64,000 nt of DNA from Myxacorys californica WJT36-NPBG1 (GCA_019359315.1 JAHHHO010000008.1:62001-126000), one strand, 5' to 3'; shown: positions 29,098 to 41,215, counted from the first letter of the stretch. The notes: generated from the sequence alone by a model not told the origin. Program-made: numbers and translations.

Positions 29098-32000
29098 CTA
29101 GTCTTCGTCGTCTTCTAGAGATTCCCTAGAGATCGACTCATAAGTTGGGCGAGACGGTGCGCGGCGATTGTTGACATCTGCCATCAGATCAACTTCCATG
29201 TCGCTGCTGCTGCCATCGTCCTTGGTTTCAACTTTATGAACAGCAACGTCGAGACAGAGGGACTGCAACTCTCGCATCAGTACCTTGAACGATTCCGGTG
29301 TGCCAGGGCGGGGAATCGCTTTGCCTTTCACGATCGCATTGAGTGCTTCGTTTCGTCCCTGCATGTCATCAGACTTCACCGTCAGCAATTCTTGCAGCGT
29401 ATAAGCCGCACCAAATGCTTCGAGTGCCCACACTTCCATTTCTCCAAAGCGCTGACCGCCTTGCTGAGCCTTACCACCAAGCGGCTGTTGAGTCACGAGC
29501 GAGTAAGGGCCTGTTGAGCGAGCGTGAATCTTGTCGTCTACCAGGTGAACCAGCTTCAGCATGTAGGCTTTACCCACGGTGACAGGACGATCAAACGGAT
29601 CGCCGGTTCGTCCGTCATACACCTGAATCTTGCCTGCATTATCAGGGTTGTAGAGCCACTTTCCATCCCGCCCTTCACTTGTCTCAAGCCGTGAATCCCG
29701 TGATTCTTGCAGCTTGCCGTGAACGGTTTCTCTCGACTTTTGCTCTCCGTGCATTTCATCAAAAGGAATAACCTTGAAGCGAGAATCGAGACATTCTGCT
29801 GCCCATCCCAGCAAGCACTCGTAGACCTGACCGACGTTCATCCGGCTCGGTACGCCAAGAGGATTCAATACAATGTCGATCGGGGTGCCATCGGGCAAGT
29901 AAGGCATGTCTTCAATCGGCAAAATCCGAGAAATAATCCCTTTATTGCCGTGGCGACCTGCCATCTTGTCACCAACTTGAATCTTCCGTTTCTGAGCCAC
30001 ATAGACGCGGACGACCATGTTGGCCCCCGGCGGCAATTCATCACCTTGCTCACGAGTAAACACCCGTACATCGACAATGCGACCTTTCTCGCCGTTGGGA
30101 ACGCGCAGCGAATTGTCTCGCACATCTCGTGCTTTTTCACCAAAGATGGCACGCAACAGCTTTTCTTCTGGCGGCTGATCCGATTCTCCTTTCGGAGTCA
30201 CTTTACCGACGAGAATATCGCCCGATTCGACAAAAGCTCCAATCCGAATAATGCCATTCTCATCCAACTGGCGCAGGGAGTCTTCCCCAACGTTCGGAAT
30301 TTCGCGCGTGATCTCCTCAGGACCAAGTTTGGTTTGACGAGCCTCGATCTCAAACTTCTCAACGTGGATGGAGGTATAAACATCGTTATAAACCAACCGT
30401 TCGCTAATCAGAATGGCGTCCTCGTAGTTGTAGCCTTCCCAGGGCATGTAGGCCACGAGAATGTTCTGACCAAGGGCGAGTTCACCTCGTTCAGTAGCAG
30501 AACCATCTGCCAAGATTTCTCCTGCAACAACCTTGTCACCGACAAAGACGATCGGGCGCTGGTTGAGACAAGTATCTTGGTTCGATCGCTGATATTTCTG
30601 AAGCGAGTAGCTCAATTCTTTGCCCGAATCTGCGCTACGAACTTTGATAGTGTTAGCGTCCACATAGGTCACTTCTCCATCAGAGCGACTCACAATGACC
30701 ATGCCGGAGTCACGCGCTGCTTGTGCTTCTAAGCCCGTTCCCACGAGAGGGCGCTCAGGGCGCAGTAAAGGAACTGCCTGACGCTGCATGTTCGACCCCA
30801 TCAGGGCACGGTTTGCATCGTCGTGTTCCAAGAACGGAATCAGCGAGGTTGCAACAGAAATAATCTGCACGGGTGAAACAGCGACATAGTCTACTTCTTC
30901 AGGAGATGCTGTCGTGAAGTCTTGACGATAGCGAACTGCGATCGAGTCACCAAGAATTTTATTGTCTTCATCGGTGGTGATATCGCCTGCGGCCACCCGC
31001 AGATCATCTTCTTCATCCGCCGTCATATAGGCCGGAGCTTGATCTTTTAGCACACGCCCGTTTTCGACTTTGTAGAAGGGAGTCTCGATGAATCCGTAGG
31101 CATTGACACGGGCGTGAGTTGCCAACGAACCGATTAGACCTGCGTTTGGACCTTCAGGCGTTTCGATCGGGCAAATGCGTCCGTAGTGGGACGGGTGAAT
31201 GTCTCGAACGGCAAATCCTGCCCGTTCACGAGTCAGACCACCGGGACCGAGAGCGCTAATGCGTCGCTTATGGGTCAATTCCGCTAGCGGATTGGTTTGA
31301 TCCATAAACTGAGATAACTGCGAAGACCCAAAGAATTCTTTAATCGCCGCAACTAGTGGTTTTGGGTTCACTAATGAGGCAGGCGTTAGAGAATCGGAGT
31401 CCGAAACAGTCATCCGTTCACGAATGATTCGCTCTAAACGGTTGAGACCAACTCGGACTTGGTTTTGTAGCAGTTCACCGACCGACCGGACGCGACGGTT
31501 GCCCAAATGATCGATGTCGTCGATCATGCCGATGTCAAACTCTAAGTTGATCAAATAGTCGATCGAGGTGAGGATGTCTTGTGGTGTCAGAACGCGAATG
31601 GCTTCTGCAACGTTGAGGCGCAATTTCTTATTCAGCTTGTAGCGTCCGACTTTGCCCAAGTCGTACCGTTTCGGATCAAAGAATCGAGACTCTAATAGCT
31701 GAGCGCCGCCATTGACCGTTGGAGGTTCACCCGGACGCAGTTTTCGGTAAAGCTCTAGCAGCGCTTCTTCTTCACCGTACTGACCTTCTTTCTCAATTGT
31801 CTTCTGAAAATATTCAGGGTGACGCAGCGAGTCAAAAATTTCGTTGTCGCTCAGACCTAGAGCTTTGAGCAGCACCTGAGCCGACAGTTTACGAGTTTTG
31901 TCGATCCGCACCCAAACGAGATCATTCTTGTCGGTCTCAAACTTTAGCCATGCGCCACGGTTGGGAATTAGGCTCGCATTGTAGGTGCGGCGTCCGTTTT

Positions 32001-32421
32001 TATCTGTCTCCGACTTGTAGTATACGCCAGGACTACGAACAATCTGATTGACGATGACTCGCTCAGCACCGTTGATAATGAACGTACCGCGATCGGTCAT
32101 CAGCGGCAGATCGCCAATGAAAACCTCTTGCTCTTTAATTTCTCCAGTTTCTTTATTAATCAGGCGAGTGGGCACATACATCTGTACCGCATAGGTGCTA
32201 TCGCGACGTTTCGCTTCATCAACGTCGTATTTCGGGCGCTTCAGCTTATAGTCTTTTCCAATAAAGTGAAGCTCTAGCTTTCCGGTGTAGTCTGTAATGG
32301 GTGAAAAACTATCGAGTTCTTCGATCAAGCCTTCTTCAAGAAACCAACGGAAGCTCTCCCGTTGAATTTCAACCAAGTCAGGTAGAACAAAAGCGGGGGT
32401 GGTGTAGGTCTGCTCAGTCAT
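29098..32421 (-). CDS. rpoB: RNA polymerase subunit beta (RpoB)
   Basis: 1107 residues from the ATG at 32421. GAGGAG lies six bases before this ATG; a GTG seven codons upstream (32442) is a less likely start. All beta landmarks are present: the rifampicin region ([21 protein letters not shown]), [21 protein letters not shown], and the C-terminal [12 protein letters not shown]. The Ser/Asp-rich acidic tail is unremarkable. It is transcribed with rpoC1 and rpoC2, and downstream of rpsT and tatD. Confidence 0.97.
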   Translation of the reverse strand: MTEQTYTTPAFVLPDLVEIQRESFRWFLEEGLIEELDSFSPITDYTGKLELHFIGKDYKLKRPKYDVDEAKRRDSTYAVQMYVPTRLINKETGEIKEQEVFIGDLPLMTDRGTFIINGAERVIVNQIVRSPGVYYKSETDKNGRRTYNASLIPNRGAWLKFETDKNDLVWVRIDKTRKLSAQVLLKALGLSDNEIFDSLRHPEYFQKTIEKEGQYGEEEALLELYRKLRPGEPPTVNGGAQLLESRFFDPKRYDLGKVGRYKLNKKLRLNVAEAIRVLTPQDILTSIDYLINLEFDIGMIDDIDHLGNRRVRSVGELLQNQVRVGLNRLERIIRERMTVSDSDSLTPASLVNPKPLVAAIKEFFGSSQLSQFMDQTNPLAELTHKRRISALGPGGLTRERAGFAVRDIHPSHYGRICPIETPEGPNAGLIGSLATHARVNAYGFIETPFYKVENGRVLKDQAPAYMTADEEDDLRVAAGDITTDEDNKILGDSIAVRYRQDFTTASPEEVDYVAVSPVQIISVATSLIPFLEHDDANRALMGSNMQRQAVPLLRPERPLVGTGLEAQAARDSGMVIVSRSDGEVTYVDANTIKVRSADSGKELSYSLQKYQRSNQDTCLNQRPIVFVGDKVVAGEILADGSATERGELALGQNILVAYMPWEGYNYEDAILISERLVYNDVYTSIHVEKFEIEARQTKLGPEEITREIPNVGEDSLRQLDENGIIRIGAFVESGDILVGKVTPKGESDQPPEEKLLRAIFGEKARDVRDNSLRVPNGEKGRIVDVRVFTREQGDELPPGANMVVRVYVAQKRKIQVGDKMAGRHGNKGIISRILPIEDMPYLPDGTPIDIVLNPLGVPSRMNVGQVYECLLGWAAECLDSRFKVIPFDEMHGEQKSRETVHGKLQESRDSRLETSEGRDGKWLYNPDNAGKIQVYDGRTGDPFDRPVTVGKAYMLKLVHLVDDKIHARSTGPYSLVTQQPLGGKAQQGGQRFGEMEVWALEAFGAAYTLQELLTVKSDDMQGRNEALNAIVKGKAIPRPGTPESFKVLMRELQSLCLDVAVHKVETKDDGSSSDMEVDLMADVNNRRAPSRPTYESISRESLEDDED

Positions 32422-32812
32422 GCGTCTCCTCTGAAGGGTCACGCCCAGCGCGAATCCCAGATTTTACGGTATTTGCAAAAATATGTCAATGCAAAAAGTT
32501 TGGAGTTCCTAACGAATTCCAAATTTACGAAATATTCGAGTTCAGGTGGTCAGTAGCCAGGGGAGCCTCCAAGATTTCCAACAAGTTTGGAAGAAAGATG
32601 TGAGTTGAGCATCGTCGCCACTGGCACTTGCGAAGCTAATCGCTTTGGAAGATCAAGCTTTGATGGAAGAGATAAAGCTAAAAAAACGGTTGGCATTCGG
32701 ACATTTGGCTGCACTCCTCCCATTATGGCGCAGAATTTACAATTTGTGGGTTGACGAATCAGGAAACTTATGTGATCAGAGTGTTCGAAATTTCGAACGA
32801 GATGCTGTAATT
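32422..32812. other. Leader/promoter region of rpoB
   Basis: This 391-bp gap between tatD and rpoB probably carries the rpoBC promoter and leader. It includes a repeat of TGCAAAAA (around 32473-32500) and the 16-bp palindrome at 32783-32798. A 60-codon open frame on the opposite strand (32645-32827) has no recognisable sequence and I do not call it. Confidence 0.45.
32783..32798. repeat. Perfect 16-bp palindrome
   Basis: GTTCGAAATTTCGAAC is its own reverse complement. It lies 15 bp past the tatD stop and upstream of rpoB. It could be an operator or simply chance in AT-rich DNA; it does not match a cyanobacterial site I know. Confidence 0.5.
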
Positions 32813-33604
32813 TTAGGGAGCGGCTAGTCCAAACAAAGCGCAGGCATTTTGAGTGGTCTGTTCTGCAAGTTGTTCTAGGGGAACGTTGCGCAGCGCTGCC
32901 ACTTGTTGAGCCACGTACTGAACATAAGAGGGTTCATTTCGCTTTTCTCCTCGTTTTGGCACTGGCGAGAGGAAGGGACAGTCCGTTTCGATCAAGATGC
33001 GATCGCTCGGAACAATCCTAGCCGACTGGTGAATCTGCTTAGCGTTCTTAAAAGTGACCGTCCCGCTAAAACTGACATACAGCCCCAGATCGAGAAACCA
33101 CTGAGTTTCTGTTGGCGTGCCGCCCCAGCAGTGCATGACGCCATTCACCGATCCGTGATCCTGCCACCATCGCCGCAACACCTCTGCCATCGTTTCGGCA
33201 GCATCGCGACAGTGAATAATGACAGGCAAGTTCAGTTGATGCGCGATCGCAAGGTGGGCTTGAAAGGATTCAATCTGCTGGTCTCGGTTCTCCGCTTTAA
33301 AGAAATCCAGCCCCGTTTCACCAAGAGCAACAACCCGCACATCAGATTGAGCCAATGTCAAAATTTCTTCCTTCGTTGAATCGGGCGACCACTTTTCCTC
33401 GACATCGAGTGGATGTAATCCCACCGCAAACGAGAGTTCGGAGAAGCGATCGGCAAGACTCTGAATGGTTGAAAATTCGGACGGCTCAACACACGAATGA
33501 ATCAACCGGACAACGCCTGCCTCACGCCAACGAGTCGCGATCGCATCTAGATCCGGCTGAAACGCCTCGAAATTAATGTGAACATGGGTGTCAATCAGGT
33601 GCAT
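32813..33604 (-). CDS. TatD-family metal-dependent hydrolase
   Basis: 263 residues, the family length. Motifs: the metal ligands in [37 protein letters not shown] and LIETDCPFL. TatD proteins are 3'-5' exonucleases/DNases linked to repair and RNA turnover. Note THVH in place of the more common SHCH. The gene lies 63 bp after rpsT and upstream of rpoB; rpsT-tatD-rpoB-rpoC1-rpoC2 is an arrangement commonly found in cyanobacteria. Confidence 0.93.
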   Translation of the reverse strand: MHLIDTHVHINFEAFQPDLDAIATRWREAGVVRLIHSCVEPSEFSTIQSLADRFSELSFAVGLHPLDVEEKWSPDSTKEEILTLAQSDVRVVALGETGLDFFKAENRDQQIESFQAHLAIAHQLNLPVIIHCRDAAETMAEVLRRWWQDHGSVNGVMHCWGGTPTETQWFLDLGLYVSFSGTVTFKNAKQIHQSARIVPSDRILIETDCPFLSPVPKRGEKRNEPSYVQYVAQQVAALRNVPLEQLAEQTTQNACALFGLAAP

Positions 33605-33667
33605 TGGAAACGGGTGTCAAGAAGCAAAGTGTGGAGACGGGCACTTGAAACCCAACCCAATCAAAAC

Positions 33668-33982
<315 letters not shown>

Positions 33983-34196
33983 CTACTTAAAATGTAGGTG
34001 GATACAAAATCGTCAGATAAAATACTATAACATCTAGCGCCAGCAATCGCATGATCCCCTAAAAATCCGAGTTAGGCTAGACAGCATATCCAGATAAAGC
34101 TAGATACAATAGTAGTTGTGGGCTAACTCAGGGCACAACCAAGACCGCTCAATTCTTCAGACGAGTTTTTTCTCAAGACGGACACTGCAAAACTCC

Positions 34197-35510
34197 ATGC
34201 TGCGAATCATTACTCAGTGGACTGAGGCGAAAGCCGAACTGCGACGGATTTGCGATCGCACTCATGACGATCAAGTTATGCACAAGGAAGCGACTGTCCG
34301 AGAGGTGTTGCAAGCTGTGAAGCGGCAAGGCGATCGGGCAGTGCTAGAGTACACCCTAGAGTTTGACCAGCAGCAACTCGCGCCTGAAGATCTGCGGGTG
34401 GGTTCTGCTGAAATTGATGCTGCCTATCAGCAGGTGTCTCAAGAGTTTGTTGAGGCAATTCGGCTAGCAAAACAGCAAATCGAAGCGTTTCATAAGCAGC
34501 GTGTGCCCAAAAGTTGGGTTCACTTTGGCGATGACGAAATTGTTTTAGGAAAGCGTTACACACCTGTGGATCGGGCGGGCTTATACGTCCCAGGCGGAAA
34601 AGCGGCGTATCCCAGTACTGTTTTGATGAATGCAGTCCCGGCTAAGGTTGCTCAGGTTCCGAGAATTGTTATGGTGACGCCTCCCGGAAAAGATAAAACG
34701 GTTAACCCCGCCGTTTTAGTTGCGGCACACGAAGCAGGAATTACTGAGATCTATCGAGTTGGCGGGGCGCAAGCGATAGCTGCCCTTGCCTATGGAACGG
34801 AATCAATTCCTAAAGTGGACGTGATTACAGGCCCAGGAAACATTTACGTCACGTTGGCAAAAAAATTAGTCTACGGAACAGTTGGCATTGACTCTCTAGC
34901 AGGTCCTTCTGAAGTTTTGGTAATTGCTGACCATACGGCAGAGCCAAGCCACGTGGCGGCGGATCTATTAGCCCAAGCCGAGCACGATACGATGGCAGCG
35001 GCGATTTTGATTACGACGGATGCCACGATCGCCCGGAAGGTGGTGGATGAAGTGGAGCGGCAGCTAGTTGATCATCCCCGAAAACTGCTGACCGAAAAAG
35101 CGATCGCTCACTATGGCTTGATCATCACCGTCGATTCGCTCAAAGCGGCAGCGGAGCTATCGAATGATTTTGCCCCCGAACATTTAGAACTCGAAGTGGA
35201 AGATCCGTGGAGTTTGCTTCAAGACATTCGCCATGCTGGGGCAATTTTCCTGGGAGATTCGACGCCTGAAGCGGTGGGAGACTATTTAGCCGGACCTAAT
35301 CACACGTTGCCCACGTCTGGGTCTGCTCGCTATGCCTCTCCGCTTGGTGTCGAGACATTCTTGAAGCACTCTAGTTTGATTCAATACTCTCCGACGGCTT
35401 TGCAGAAGGTGGCGAACGCCGTTGATACGCTGGCAACGGCAGAAGGACTGCACTCTCACGCTAATTCTGTGCGGATTCGGATGCGGGGCAATTTGAATCC
35501 CGAAGCTTAA
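34197..35510 (+). CDS. hisD: Histidinol dehydrogenase
   Basis: 437 residues from the ATG at 34197 (MLRIITQWTEAKAELRRI); an in-frame ATG 27 codons upstream would add an unrelated leader. HisD oxidises histidinol to histidine in two NAD-dependent steps. The zinc/catalytic region is intact: VGGAQAIAALAYGT, DVITGPGNIYVTLAKK, IDSLAGPSEVLVIAD, LLAQAEHDTMA and DYLAGPNHTLPTSG with the catalytic His. The gene stands alone, as his genes usually do in cyanobacteria. Confidence 0.96.
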   Translation: MLRIITQWTEAKAELRRICDRTHDDQVMHKEATVREVLQAVKRQGDRAVLEYTLEFDQQQLAPEDLRVGSAEIDAAYQQVSQEFVEAIRLAKQQIEAFHKQRVPKSWVHFGDDEIVLGKRYTPVDRAGLYVPGGKAAYPSTVLMNAVPAKVAQVPRIVMVTPPGKDKTVNPAVLVAAHEAGITEIYRVGGAQAIAALAYGTESIPKVDVITGPGNIYVTLAKKLVYGTVGIDSLAGPSEVLVIADHTAEPSHVAADLLAQAEHDTMAAAILITTDATIARKVVDEVERQLVDHPRKLLTEKAIAHYGLIITVDSLKAAAELSNDFAPEHLELEVEDPWSLLQDIRHAGAIFLGDSTPEAVGDYLAGPNHTLPTSGSARYASPLGVETFLKHSSLIQYSPTALQKVANAVDTLATAEGLHSHANSVRIRMRGNLNPEA

Positions 35511-35874
35511 CTATTGCACGGGTAGGTGGTCATAAGTGGGGTGGCAGGATCGCAATGATTTTGACATGTCAATAATTTAGCGATCTACTACAACAAGAAT
35601 CAGATCAAATCTCGCGATTTTCGCCGCCCTATTTTACTTTGTTGCACGGGAAGCTACCACATCCTCTTCAGAGTTGAGATGTGTGGAGTGGTTAAAAAGC
35701 AGTCAGCTCGTCGCTTCAATCGATCCTTCTTGTGGAGCAATCACGATAAGACATCCTTTCTGTTCTCAGTGAATGTTGACTTGGCCTGTCAACGCATTCG
35801 TACAAATGTTGATTTAACTATCAACGTTTACGGGCAATATTTACGGGTTTCTTATCCTCTAACAGATTGAGCGT
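35511..35874. other. Intergenic after hisD
   Basis: This 364-bp stretch has no coding frame I trust; the small open frame at 35679-35870 shows no recognisable sequence. Its 3' part contains two palindromes (see 35775-35825) directly upstream of the broken HTH gene. Confidence 0.5.
35775..35825. promoter_or_regulatory. Two operator-like palindromes
   Basis: GTTGAC-N7-GTCAAC (35775-35793) and GTTGAT-N6-ATCAAC (35808-35825) are near-identical inverted repeats whose starts are 33 bp apart, about three helical turns. Both are preceded by AAT and followed by G. They lie 50-100 bp before the HTH pseudogene and may be binding sites for that regulator or a relative. Confidence 0.5.
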
Positions 35875-36124
35875 ATGGGAAGAGCAGGAAAAGCCCCCAA
35901 ACAGTGGCAGCATATGAAGTTAGCCAGAATAAATTAGCTGTCGTTTTAGATGTAGATCGTGCTGTTGTGAATCGCTGGTTTCACGAGCAAGTCGATTCAA
36001 GCGCGGAAACGGTTGCAGATACTGTCAAAGCTTTTATCTTAAAAGTATCGATGCTGCTGCTGAAGAATTTATTGAGGTATATCTGGGTAATTCGATGCAA
36101 GATGATGGCCCACTGACGATCTAG
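35875..36124 (+). pseudogene. Broken helix-turn-helix (XRE-like) regulator
   Basis: Three frames together spell one small HTH protein of about 80 residues. It starts MGRAGKA in frame one, continues as VAAYEVSQNKLAVVLDVDRA (35904 on), whose NKLA and DRAVVNRWFHEQ are the HTH, and after a second shift near 36030 ends KSIDAAAEEFIEVYLGNSMQ with a TAG at 36122-36124. The first shift is explained by one missing G after 'aaacag' near 35902. Either it is a true pseudogene or there are two sequencing errors; conservation in all three frames argues it was recently functional. Confidence 0.75.
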
Positions 36125-36225
36125 TCGCTTGAACTCCTAAATACTGGTGTAGAGTCAAGTCAAGAGTTCAACTATTGGCACTAGACAGAATCAGCAAATC
36201 AAGGCTCGACGCAGAGAGAGGGCAA

Positions 36226-36765
36226 ATGCTAAATACCATTTTGATTGCTTTGGATATTCATGCGGATGCTGCGGTTTCTCCGGATTCGCGCTCTGCGCTA
36301 ACCGCTTCAGAATCTCGTCCTACGTCACTCCATCAGCGCTTGGCAGAGCCGACTACGACGAACGCTCTTTCAGATCAACTGCTTGAAACATTGCAGCACC
36401 TCCAGCTTCAGCCCAGTACGAAGGTTGTCTTATCGCATATTGTGCCAGCAATTGAAAGCGAAGTAGAGATCAGTGCCGATCGCCCTCAAGCAGACTTAGA
36501 AAGTTTTCCTTACGCTCAAATAGAGAAACAGCTACAGGCATATCAACAGCAACTGCCTTATGAAAGCGATATCGAGATTGTCACGGGTGATCCGATCGAG
36601 GAAATTCTGCGATTAGCAAATATTCATAGGGTGGATCTCATCATTATCGGTAGCCGAGGATTAACAGGAATGCAGAGAATTGTGCTTGGCTCGGTGAGCA
36701 GCCAAATTGTGGCAGACGCGCCCTGTTCGGTGTGGGTGGTGAAAGGGATTAGGGATGAGGGATGA
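36226..36765 (+). CDS. Universal stress protein family
   Basis: 179 residues from the ATG at 36226, which has GAGAGAGGG upstream; a TTG 17 codons earlier is less likely. It has a single UspA domain: MLNTILIALD at the start, VVLSHIVP, a DLIIIGSRGLTGMQRIVLGS nucleotide-binding loop (the G-2x-G-9x-G(S) motif) and CSVWVVK at the end. An insertion of about 50 residues after the first strand is common in cyanobacterial members. The ATP-binding motif suggests it binds ATP. Role in stress is by family. Confidence 0.9.
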   Translation: MLNTILIALDIHADAAVSPDSRSALTASESRPTSLHQRLAEPTTTNALSDQLLETLQHLQLQPSTKVVLSHIVPAIESEVEISADRPQADLESFPYAQIEKQLQAYQQQLPYESDIEIVTGDPIEEILRLANIHRVDLIIIGSRGLTGMQRIVLGSVSSQIVADAPCSVWVVKGIRDEG

Positions 36766-36872
36766 AATAGAGTTTCAGCTTTAATTTCTTAACGCTAAAG
36801 AGAACCTTAAAACCTCCAAAATCGGCTGTTGCATCCCTCCTTGCGACGCAGGTCGAAGACCTCCCTTTTGAT

Positions 36873-38039
<1,167 letters not shown>

Positions 38040-39980
38040 ATGACCAGAAATCGCGGTGTTCCAAATCGGATTCCAAAATCGTCAGACCGACGCTTATTAA
38101 GGCAGGGGAATTCGCGACGGAACGTGCGTTCTGAGTCAGAAGCAGCTCAGCCGCCATTAGACTCAAAGGCTTCTGGTCACGCCATTCAAATGAAACTAAC
38201 TCACCGGGGCAACCGATTTGAAACTGCGTCTGATACGGCTCGCAAGTGGCTAACCAGCGATTGGAAAATTCCGGTCACGCTCAGTCTAGCCGTCACAGGA
38301 GGATTAACGGCACTCTCGATCGGATTTTTGCTAAAGTTGCCTGCTGTCCCTAACTGTCCCTCTATTTTTTGGCCCCTCGCTTCTGGCTCGTTGCGCTTGC
38401 ATTGCGCTCAGCTTGCCGCCGGAAAACGGACAGCAAACGATCTGTTAGAAGCGATCCGTCTGCTCAACACGTTGTCGCCGGATCATCCGCTATATGATGA
38501 AGCGACGCGCATGATCGGGATGTGGTCAAAAGACATTCTTGATCTAGGTGAAGAAGCCTTTAATGCTGGAAAACTAGACGAGGCCATTAGTACCGCGAAG
38601 AAGGTTCCTCAGCAGTCTATTGTACGGGCTGAAGTAGAGGGAAGAATTAAGCGCTGGCAAGGCATTTGGGCAAAAGCTGAGAAAATTTATCGTGGTGCAG
38701 AAGACGCGCTCCGGGCGGAAAACTGGCGTCAGGCATCGACGAATGCATCTCGGCTGTTGTCGATTGACAACGTATTCTGGCAGACCACCAAGTATCAGGA
38801 ATTAGCTGAGAAAATTTCTATTACCCGCGACGATATTTCAAAACTGGCAAAGGCGAAAGATTTACTCGCTCAAGGAGGCTTGAAGAGTCTTCAGGAAGCC
38901 GTCAAGCTGGCGTCTGAAGTGCAGGACAAAAGCTATGTCTATCAAGCGGCTCAAGAGGTGCTGGCAAAAACGGGGCACAAGCTGTTTGAGTTGGCCGAAG
39001 CAACAATTAAGCAACGAGATTTGAATGGCGCACTGGACATCGTGAAGCAGATTCCGGCAGCCGCCAAGTTACAAAAGGAAACTGAGGATTTTGAAAAGCT
39101 CGCGATCGCTCAGTCCAGAACGTGGAGTGGTAACGAAGCGGACTTTGATTCTGCGATCGCAACGGCTCAAGGCATTGCCGCAGGTCGTCCACTTCATGCG
39201 CAAGCGCAGCTGTTGATTGAGCGTTGGCAGCTAGAAAAAGGCGATTTGGCACAACTTAACCGGGCTAGAGAGTTAGCTCAGTCAGGTCGCCCGGAGGATT
39301 TGCAGGCTGCGATCGCAAACGCCGCTCAAATCCCTAGCTCAAATCCTCGCTCTGCCGAAGCCCAAAAACTCGTCAATCAACTGACTACTGATGTCCAGAC
39401 CAAACAAGACCGCCCAATTTTAGAGCGAGCCGAACAACTGGCAGGTGCAGGAGATTTGGCATCGCTTGAGAGCGCGATCGCCCAAATTGATCGCATCGGT
39501 TCTGGACGGGCGCTCTTTGCCGAAGCTCAAGATCGACGGCAGCAATGGCGGCGGCAGATTCGGCAAATTGAAGAGCAAGAACGGGCGCTAGCCGCCCCTC
39601 CTCCGAGTCAGGCCCCAATCGCATCTGCTGCGGGCGTAAATGGGTTGTCGCAAGATCCACAGTCGATTCAGAGTCAAGAAATACAGGCGGATCAACAAAC
39701 ATTAGAGACCGCTCGCAAAGCAGCAAATGGCGGCACGATCGATGACTATGCTAACGCCATCCGGTTAGCCGATAGTGTGCCTTCAACAAGCTCAATTCGG
39801 GGTCAGGCTCAGGAGTTTATGAATCAACTGAGTCAGCAAATGTATGTCGCTGCCCGCAGTCAGGCAGATTTCGATATGTTAGGCGCGATCGCGTCAGCAG
39901 AAAAAGTTCCGCCGGGAACCGATTCCTATGCTCAAGCTCAACAGCTTGTGCGATCGCTAAAACGGAGTTTAGGCCAGTAA
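38040..39980 (+). CDS. Single-pass membrane protein with helical repeats
   Basis: 646 residues. A basic cytoplasmic N-terminus (1-75) is followed by one membrane segment at about 78-100 and a long, probably periplasmic or lumenal, helical part. That part holds irregular TPR-like repeats of about 60-70 residues in which phrases such as LNTLSPDHPLYDEATRMI, AISTAKKVPQQS and ANAAQIPSSNPRSAEAQ recur (A-x-x-I/V-P-x-x-S/H-x-x-x-x-A-Q). A Pro/Gln-rich break lies near 518-550. Proteins like this are often labelled 'chromosome segregation ATPase' in cyanobacteria, but there is no Walker motif here. Function unknown. Confidence 0.75.
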   Translation: MTRNRGVPNRIPKSSDRRLLRQGNSRRNVRSESEAAQPPLDSKASGHAIQMKLTHRGNRFETASDTARKWLTSDWKIPVTLSLAVTGGLTALSIGFLLKLPAVPNCPSIFWPLASGSLRLHCAQLAAGKRTANDLLEAIRLLNTLSPDHPLYDEATRMIGMWSKDILDLGEEAFNAGKLDEAISTAKKVPQQSIVRAEVEGRIKRWQGIWAKAEKIYRGAEDALRAENWRQASTNASRLLSIDNVFWQTTKYQELAEKISITRDDISKLAKAKDLLAQGGLKSLQEAVKLASEVQDKSYVYQAAQEVLAKTGHKLFELAEATIKQRDLNGALDIVKQIPAAAKLQKETEDFEKLAIAQSRTWSGNEADFDSAIATAQGIAAGRPLHAQAQLLIERWQLEKGDLAQLNRARELAQSGRPEDLQAAIANAAQIPSSNPRSAEAQKLVNQLTTDVQTKQDRPILERAEQLAGAGDLASLESAIAQIDRIGSGRALFAEAQDRRQQWRRQIRQIEEQERALAAPPPSQAPIASAAGVNGLSQDPQSIQSQEIQADQQTLETARKAANGGTIDDYANAIRLADSVPSTSSIRGQAQEFMNQLSQQMYVAARSQADFDMLGAIASAEKVPPGTDSYAQAQQLVRSLKRSLGQ

Positions 39981-40012
39981 TTGCTTCAAAAAAGTAATTG
40001 CTCCAAAAAATT

Positions 40013-40047
40013 AGAGGCGCAATTGCTTCGTAAGCAATCGCGCCTCT
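40013..40047. terminator. Bidirectional terminator hairpin
   Basis: AGAGGCGC (40013-40020) pairs with GCGCCTCT (40040-40047), and inside it ATTGCTT pairs with AAGCAAT with a one-base bulge. It lies between the convergent membrane-protein gene and the Psb32-like gene. Confidence 0.75.
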
Positions 40048-40082
40048 GACATTACAACATTATCTTTAAGCGCCCATTAGCC

Positions 40083-40886
40083 TCAAACATCAGGGGTTGG
40101 AGCACGGTTAATCGTCGGCGCTAGAAAGGCAACCAGTGCCCCGATCGCAAATCCTGAAATATTACGAACCAACGGCAGCCATTCAGACGTTCGGCTAACA
40201 ACCGGGCCAATGCCAAATGCGAGAAATAAAATTCCCCACAACGGCGAAAAGATCAGCGCCCACTGCCAAGCAAAGACTTGACCTTCTTTACGGGGCATTC
40301 CTGCAAATCCGAAAATCACACCGCCGAGCGTCGAAGTAATTAGGGTTAAAACCCACTGCTCTCTTGGCAAGCCCGGAACAACGTTACATCCGCCTTGCCG
40401 CAAACAGCCTTGTACCGATTCGAGAGCTTGAATAATAGACTGGTCTTCGCCATGCTCCCGGACAAAGAACTGATTTCCAAATCGAGTTTGTAACTCGATC
40501 CAGAAGGTTCGAGACAGTAATGGATAGAGATCATCTCCAACACTAAAGTTTAGAATGTTGCCGCCCCGCGAATCTGCAACCAGCATGACGCTTTTGTCAT
40601 CAAGTCCCCAAAATTCCTTAACTGCCCTTCCAGGAGTGCGATCGAACTGCGTCAGAACCCGCAACTTCCAACCTGTTTCTGCTTCAAACTCAGACAGGTT
40701 TTTAGAGAGGTTCTCTTCTTGAATCGAGGTTAGAGCATTGGCTAAATCAATAACGTTTGTGGGCTTGTCCGGCAACAAGTCCGGGTTGTTGAATGCCTGA
40801 GCCGCAGGTGCGATCGACCAAACAGAAATAAGAACCAGAAAAGCCGCAAGTCCTTGGATTAAGCGGCGTGCCCATAAGTTTTGCAT
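40083..40886 (-). CDS. psb32: TPM-domain protein, Psb32-like
   Basis: 267 residues from the ATG at 40886 (MQNLWARRLIQG). A Sec signal peptide ends AAQAF near residue 32. The TPM domain (about 40-160) contains NVIDLANALTSIQEENLSKNLSEF and WGLDDKSVMLVADSRGGNILNF. A Cys pair (CLRQGGC) follows, then three hydrophobic segments near the C-terminus. Psb32 in cyanobacteria and TLP18.3 in plants assist PSII repair on the lumenal side. The match is to domain order and family; I cannot exclude a paralogue. Confidence 0.75.
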   Translation of the reverse strand: MQNLWARRLIQGLAAFLVLISVWSIAPAAQAFNNPDLLPDKPTNVIDLANALTSIQEENLSKNLSEFEAETGWKLRVLTQFDRTPGRAVKEFWGLDDKSVMLVADSRGGNILNFSVGDDLYPLLSRTFWIELQTRFGNQFFVREHGEDQSIIQALESVQGCLRQGGCNVVPGLPREQWVLTLITSTLGGVIFGFAGMPRKEGQVFAWQWALIFSPLWGILFLAFGIGPVVSRTSEWLPLVRNISGFAIGALVAFLAPTINRAPTPDV

Positions 40887-41215
40887 TAGTTGTTGCTTCA
40901 CGACGACCTTAAAAGAACCATCAATAAACAAAATAAAAGCCTGAACAGGATTACTAAAACGTGATGTCTTTTAGCTTACCATTCGTTACATTTGTTAACC
41001 ATACTCTAATATTACGAATATTACAGAGAATTAACAGACCGGGTATGAGGAATTGGAGACTGAAAAACAAGAAGGGCATCCCACCAAGGACACCCTCTGT
41101 TTAAAAGTAAATGTTAAAAGTAATGCTATGAACTCATTCCTCCTCTCGTTCTCGCTCACCGAATGCTGAATTTGCCGCCGAGGAATCTTAGAAGCATTAG
41201 AGCGAGCTGCTCGCG
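40887..41215. other. Intergenic upstream of psb32-like gene
   Basis: 329 bp. It includes an AT-rich tract with a directly repeated AATATTAC (41008-41015 and 41017-41024) in the presumed psb32 promoter and the terminator at 41074-41095. No gene is visible. Confidence 0.45.
41074..41095 (-). terminator. Terminator of the DUF948 gene
   Basis: GGGCATCC (41074-41081) pairs with GGACACCC (41088-41095) with two G-U pairs on the minus strand, followed by a T-rich stretch. It lies about 120 bp after the DUF948 stop. Confidence 0.55.

Noticed and set aside
32645-32827. 60-codon open frame in the rpoB leader
   Set aside because: Runs against the operon, ends inside tatD, and has no conserved features.
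35775-35825. Possible CRISPR-like repeats
   Set aside because: Only two units of short palindromes with no spacer array; better read as operators.
38040-39980. Chromosome segregation ATPase
   Set aside because: There is no Walker A or other ATPase motif; the protein is a single-pass membrane protein with helical repeats.
40981-41025. Possible RpaB (HLR1) box upstream of the psb32-like gene
   Set aside because: GTTACATTTGTTAAC resembles HLR1 in its first half, but the second half has mismatches and the repeat spacing is off by one.
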